The notes under the pieces: model-generated
What the model was told of the DNA's origin: nothing
Database searches by the model: none
What the model saw: only the letters and a program-made list of their open reading frames with translations
Source of the DNA: Cryobacterium algoritolerans
Lineage (GTDB): Bacteria; Actinomycetota; Actinomycetes; Actinomycetales; Microbacteriaceae
DNA: 64,000 bases
Reading direction: 5' to 3'
NCBI RefSeq assembly: GCF_004402785.1
Contig: NZ_SOFP01000032.1
Coordinates: forward strand, 1-64,000
Position numbers and translations under genes: made by a program
Part shown: positions 61,240 through 64,000 of the stretch, piece by piece
Position numbering within the stretch: the stretch's first letter is position 1
Layout of the letters: each line of letters opens with the position of its first letter

Positions 61240-61453
61240 GCGACGCTTCCCCCACCTCGACTCGCACGCCAACGCGCCCCGCGGGCTCGTGCGTTCCGCT
61301 CAAGCACTATCGCAGCGACGCGCGGGTGCGTTCGGTGATGCTCGAGATTCGCCGGGACGTCTACCTGGATAAAGCCACGGTGACGCTCAAGCCGGAGGGG
61401 TTCGGGTTGCTCCGTCGCTGCAGTGGCTGGTCGACCGGGTTGGGCGGGCGTGA
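61240..61453 (+). pseudogene. N-formylglutamate amidohydrolase C-terminal remnant
   Basis: The sense SCVPLKHYRSDARVRSVMLE then IRRDVYLDKATVTLKPEGFG is the conserved end of N-formylglutamate amidohydrolase, the last step of one histidine-degradation route. At about 61408 it continues in another frame as VAPSLQWLVDRVGRA and a stop at 61453. There is no N-terminal part upstream, where the truncated Nudix gene faces away. A relic only. Confidence 0.7.
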
Positions 61454-61576
61454 ATGCCGTCCGACTGAGTTGGGGCGGCGTTCCGAACTAGACGTCGTGG
61501 GTTTCGGCCGCCCGAGGGAAGGCATCCCCCTGGCGGCTCATCGAACGAAGACGATCTGTCATCACCGACCCACGGG

Positions 61577-61668
61577 GCATAACTCCTGCAGATTGGGTGG
61601 CGCGGCGGCCGGACCCGCGTGTTTCCGAGGTCTCCGGGCCAGCGTCTGCGAATCTGCAGGAGTTATGC
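61577..61668. repeat. 18-bp inverted-repeat element GCATAACTCCTGCAGATT...AATCTGCAGGAGTTATGC
   Basis: Perfect arms at 61577-61594 and 61651-61668 enclose 56 bp with no gene. The arms are AT-richer than the surroundings and each contains the palindrome CTGCAG. It sits in the 271-bp gap between the amidohydrolase relic and the malate synthase stop, which otherwise appears empty. It resembles a miniature, non-coding mobile element or a palindromic terminator. Confidence 0.85.
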
Positions 61669-61724
61669 ACATGTGCGGGGTGATGAGCCTGCCGGTGAGG
61701 TCACCCGAGGGGAAGGGGCAGCCG

Positions 61725-63974
61725 TTAGGCGAGGGCGGAGGAGAGTTCCGCCTTCTTCGCCTTTCGGATCTCGTGCAAGATCGGCTCGGTGTAGCCGTTG
61801 GGCGAGGATGCGCCGTCGACGATGAGGCGGCGCGCGGCCTGGAAGGCGAGCCCCGGCCCGTTGTGGCCGATCAGCGCCTCGTAGGTCGGGTCGCCGGCGT
61901 TCTGCGCGTCGACGACCGGGGCCAGCCGAGCAAGGCTGGCGTCGACATCCGTCTCGGTGATGACGCCGTGGGTGAGCCAGTTGGCGAGCAGCTGGCTGGA
62001 GATGCGCAGGGTGGCGCGGTCCTCCATCAGGGCTACGCCGTGGATGTCCGGCACCTTGGAGCACCCGACCCCCTGATCGACCCAGCGCACGACGTAGCCG
62101 AGGATCGACTGCACATTGTTGTCCAACTCGGTCAGGCGCTCCTCGCGGGTGAGGTCCCGCTCGCCGAGCGGGAGAACGAGAATCGGGTCCAGCGCCTGAG
62201 GAATGCGCCCGGCCAGTTCCCGCTGGCGGGCGGCCACGTCGACCTCGTGGTAGTGGATGGCGTGCAGGGTCGCGGCCGTGGGTGACGGGACCCAGGCGGT
62301 GGTTGCTCCGGAAAGGGGATGTGCGATCTTCTGCTCGAGCATGTCGTGCATGAGATCGGGCATGGCCCACATGCCCTTGCCGATCTGGGCCCGGCCGGGG
62401 AACCCCGCGGAGAGGCCCGCATCGACGTTCGCGTTCTCGTAGGCCGCCATGAAGGACAGGGCGCGGATCGCGCCCTTGGTGGCCACGGGCCCGGCGTGCA
62501 TCGACGTGTGGATCTCGTCGCCGGTGCGATCGAGGAACCCGGTGTTGATGAAGACGATGCGCTCCGCGGCGACGGCGATGCAGGCACGGAGGTTCAGCGT
62601 GGTTCGCCGTTCCTCGTCCATGATCCCCACCTTCACGGTGAGCGGGGGCAGGCCCAGGAGCTGCTCGACCCGGGCGAACAGGTCCACTGTGAACGCCACC
62701 TCCTGCGGGCCGTGCATCTTCGGCTTGACGATGTAGACCGAGCCGGTGCGCGAGTTGCCACCGCGGGTCTCGCCGGCAAGGTCGGGGATGGATCCGAGCA
62801 CGGTGAGCACCGCGTCGAGGATTCCTTCGAAGACGTCGGCGCCGGACGCATCCCGCACGGTGTCGGTTCCCATCAGGTGCCCGACGTTGCGCACCAGCAG
62901 CAGGCTGCGGCCGGGCAGGGTCAGCGTGCCACCGCCCGGAGCCGTGTAGACGCGGTCGGCGTTCATGGTGCGGATGAAGGTGCCGCCGCCCTTCCGCACG
63001 GTCTCGGTCAGCGTGCCACGCATCAGTTCACGCCAGTTGCGGTAGCCGAGCACCTTGTCGTCGGCGTCGACCGCGGCGACCGAGTCCTCGAGGTCCATGA
63101 TGGTCGTGACCGCCGACTCGAGCACGATGTCCTGGATGCCGGCGGTGTCCTCAGCCCCGATCGGTGCCCCCCGGTCGAAGATCACGTCGAGGTGCAGGCC
63201 GTGCTGACGGAACAGCACAGACGTCGGCGCCGCCGCCTCCCCGGTGTAGCCGACGAACGCCGAGGGGGCGGCCAGGGCGACGGATGCCCCGTGCCCCAGT
63301 TGCACGACCAGCCGGCCGTTGTCGACCTGGTAGGCCACGGCATCGGTGTGCGAGCCGCCCGACAGCGGAGCGGCCTGGTCGAGCAGGGCCCGGCCGCGCG
63401 CGATCACCCGTCGGCCGCGGACGGGGTTGTAGCCGCCCGCCCGGGTGGCGCCGTCGTCTTCGGGGATGGCGTCGGTGCCGTAGAGCGCGTCATAGAGCGA
63501 ACCCCAGCGGGCGTTCGCCGCGTTGACCGCGAACCGGGCGTTGAGCAGCGGGACGACGAGCTGAGGCCCGGCCTGGGTGGCGATCTCCGCGTCGACATTG
63601 GCGGTGGTGATGCTGAAGCCGGCGGGTTCGGGCTCGAGGTAGCCGATTCCGGTGAGGAAGGCGCGGTACTCGGCCGGGTCAGGCTGACCGGGGTATGCCC
63701 GGTGGAAGTCGTCGATCTGGGTCTGCAGGTCATCCCTGGTGCGGAGCAGCTCGAGGTTGCGCGGGGTAAGTTCGCTGATCAGCGCGCTCAGGCCCTGCCA
63801 GAAGAAATCCGCGGCGATGCCGGTGCCAGGCAGAGCTTCGTTCTCGACGAACGCGGCGAACGCGGCGGCGACGTCGAGGTCGGCACGGTCGACCCGGGAT
63901 TCGGCCCCAGACCCGGCCCTGGCGGAGAGGCCGGCGGCCGTAGCGGAAACTGGTGCTGAGACGGGCGTGTTCAT
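61725..63974 (-). CDS. glcB: Malate synthase G
   Basis: Condenses glyoxylate with acetyl-CoA to malate in the glyoxylate pathway. A monomeric 749-residue class G enzyme (class A is about 530). Landmarks: [38 protein letters not shown], the catalytic region [71 protein letters not shown], and the late Cys and Asp in [10 protein letters not shown] and [15 protein letters not shown] 63974 has AAGGAGCTC upstream, so the gene is complete, with its promoter beyond the window. No isocitrate lyase gene lies within the window. Confidence 0.93.
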   Translation of the reverse strand: MNTPVSAPVSATAAGLSARAGSGAESRVDRADLDVAAAFAAFVENEALPGTGIAADFFWQGLSALISELTPRNLELLRTRDDLQTQIDDFHRAYPGQPDPAEYRAFLTGIGYLEPEPAGFSITTANVDAEIATQAGPQLVVPLLNARFAVNAANARWGSLYDALYGTDAIPEDDGATRAGGYNPVRGRRVIARGRALLDQAAPLSGGSHTDAVAYQVDNGRLVVQLGHGASVALAAPSAFVGYTGEAAAPTSVLFRQHGLHLDVIFDRGAPIGAEDTAGIQDIVLESAVTTIMDLEDSVAAVDADDKVLGYRNWRELMRGTLTETVRKGGGTFIRTMNADRVYTAPGGGTLTLPGRSLLLVRNVGHLMGTDTVRDASGADVFEGILDAVLTVLGSIPDLAGETRGGNSRTGSVYIVKPKMHGPQEVAFTVDLFARVEQLLGLPPLTVKVGIMDEERRTTLNLRACIAVAAERIVFINTGFLDRTGDEIHTSMHAGPVATKGAIRALSFMAAYENANVDAGLSAGFPGRAQIGKGMWAMPDLMHDMLEQKIAHPLSGATTAWVPSPTAATLHAIHYHEVDVAARQRELAGRIPQALDPILVLPLGERDLTREERLTELDNNVQSILGYVVRWVDQGVGCSKVPDIHGVALMEDRATLRISSQLLANWLTHGVITETDVDASLARLAPVVDAQNAGDPTYEALIGHNGPGLAFQAARRLIVDGASSPNGYTEPILHEIRKAKKAELSSALA

Positions 63975-64000
63975 CGGTGAGCTCCTTGAGCTAGTGCGGG

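Noticed and set aside
62319-63959. 546-codon plus-strand frame
   Set aside because: Antisense to malate synthase G.
1-64000. tRNA, rRNA, prophage integrase or transposase genes
   Set aside because: None recognised in any frame or by eye; the accessory block therefore has no visible classical mobility gene.

Overview
The window reads as chromosomal DNA of a high-GC actinobacterium. A mycothiol-dependent formaldehyde dehydrogenase with its usual metallo-beta-lactamase partner, a 180 kDa-type NAD-glutamate dehydrogenase, malate synthase G, an LCP cell-wall ligase, leaderless-looking starts and many GTG/TTG starts all fit Actinobacteria, and the overall gene set fits a Microbacteriaceae member (Cryobacterium/Salinibacterium-like). 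The genus is an inference; no rRNA or tRNA gene was seen.

Layout. 1-8.3 kb: the 3'-truncated LCP gene, a YaeR-like VOC protein, then a sugar cluster consisting of an ascorbate-type PTS (IIC, IIB, IIA), a ROK repressor and a divergent full-length transketolase, closed by a convergent HAD sugar-phosphatase-like gene. Together these look like uptake and pentose-phosphate entry of one sugar or sugar acid under ROK control. 8.5-14.5 kb: oligopeptidase B, a SNF2-type helicase and a flavodoxin. 14.7-22.9 kb: three paralogous membrane GGDEF-EAL proteins, with a decayed secreted-protein gene and a MOSC gene between them. 23-28.7 kb: an AtoE-type transporter, an orphan DarT-like ADP-ribosyltransferase, a potassium-channel-like protein, a 56-residue zinc ribbon, and the mscR/MBL formaldehyde-detoxification pair. 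28.8-33.8 kb: NAD-glutamate dehydrogenase.

34-59 kb is accessory and defence-rich. A complete four-gene Wadjet-type anti-plasmid operon (DUF2397/DUF2398/SMC/DUF2399 lineage, all genes overlapping by 4 bp) is followed by a frameshifted HicA-like remnant, a VapBC pair whose VapC lacks its first catalytic Asp, SDR/quinone-oxidoreductase genes with a decayed copy, a broken flavin monooxygenase, YccF, a transketolase C-terminal remnant in front of deoC, a NERD-UvrD helicase plus RelBE module bracketed by two copies of an oxidoreductase 3' end, and a co-directional cassette (membrane protein, J-domain/NERD-like protein, Nudix, PLD-helicase-DUF3427) of which the helicase is visibly less GC-rich. 59-64 kb: an FAD-linked oxidase, a truncated Nudix gene, an N-formylglutamate amidohydrolase remnant, an inverted-repeat element and malate synthase G.

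The strongest theme is gene decay and short dispersed repeats around defence and toxin-antitoxin modules. At least eight gene remnants are visible, most readable only by joining two frames. The best candidates for something under-described are the 53.6-58.8 kb Nudix/PLD-helicase/J-NERD cassette, the repeat-bracketed NERD helicase-RelBE block, and the orphan DarT protein with an N-terminal Cys/His cluster.
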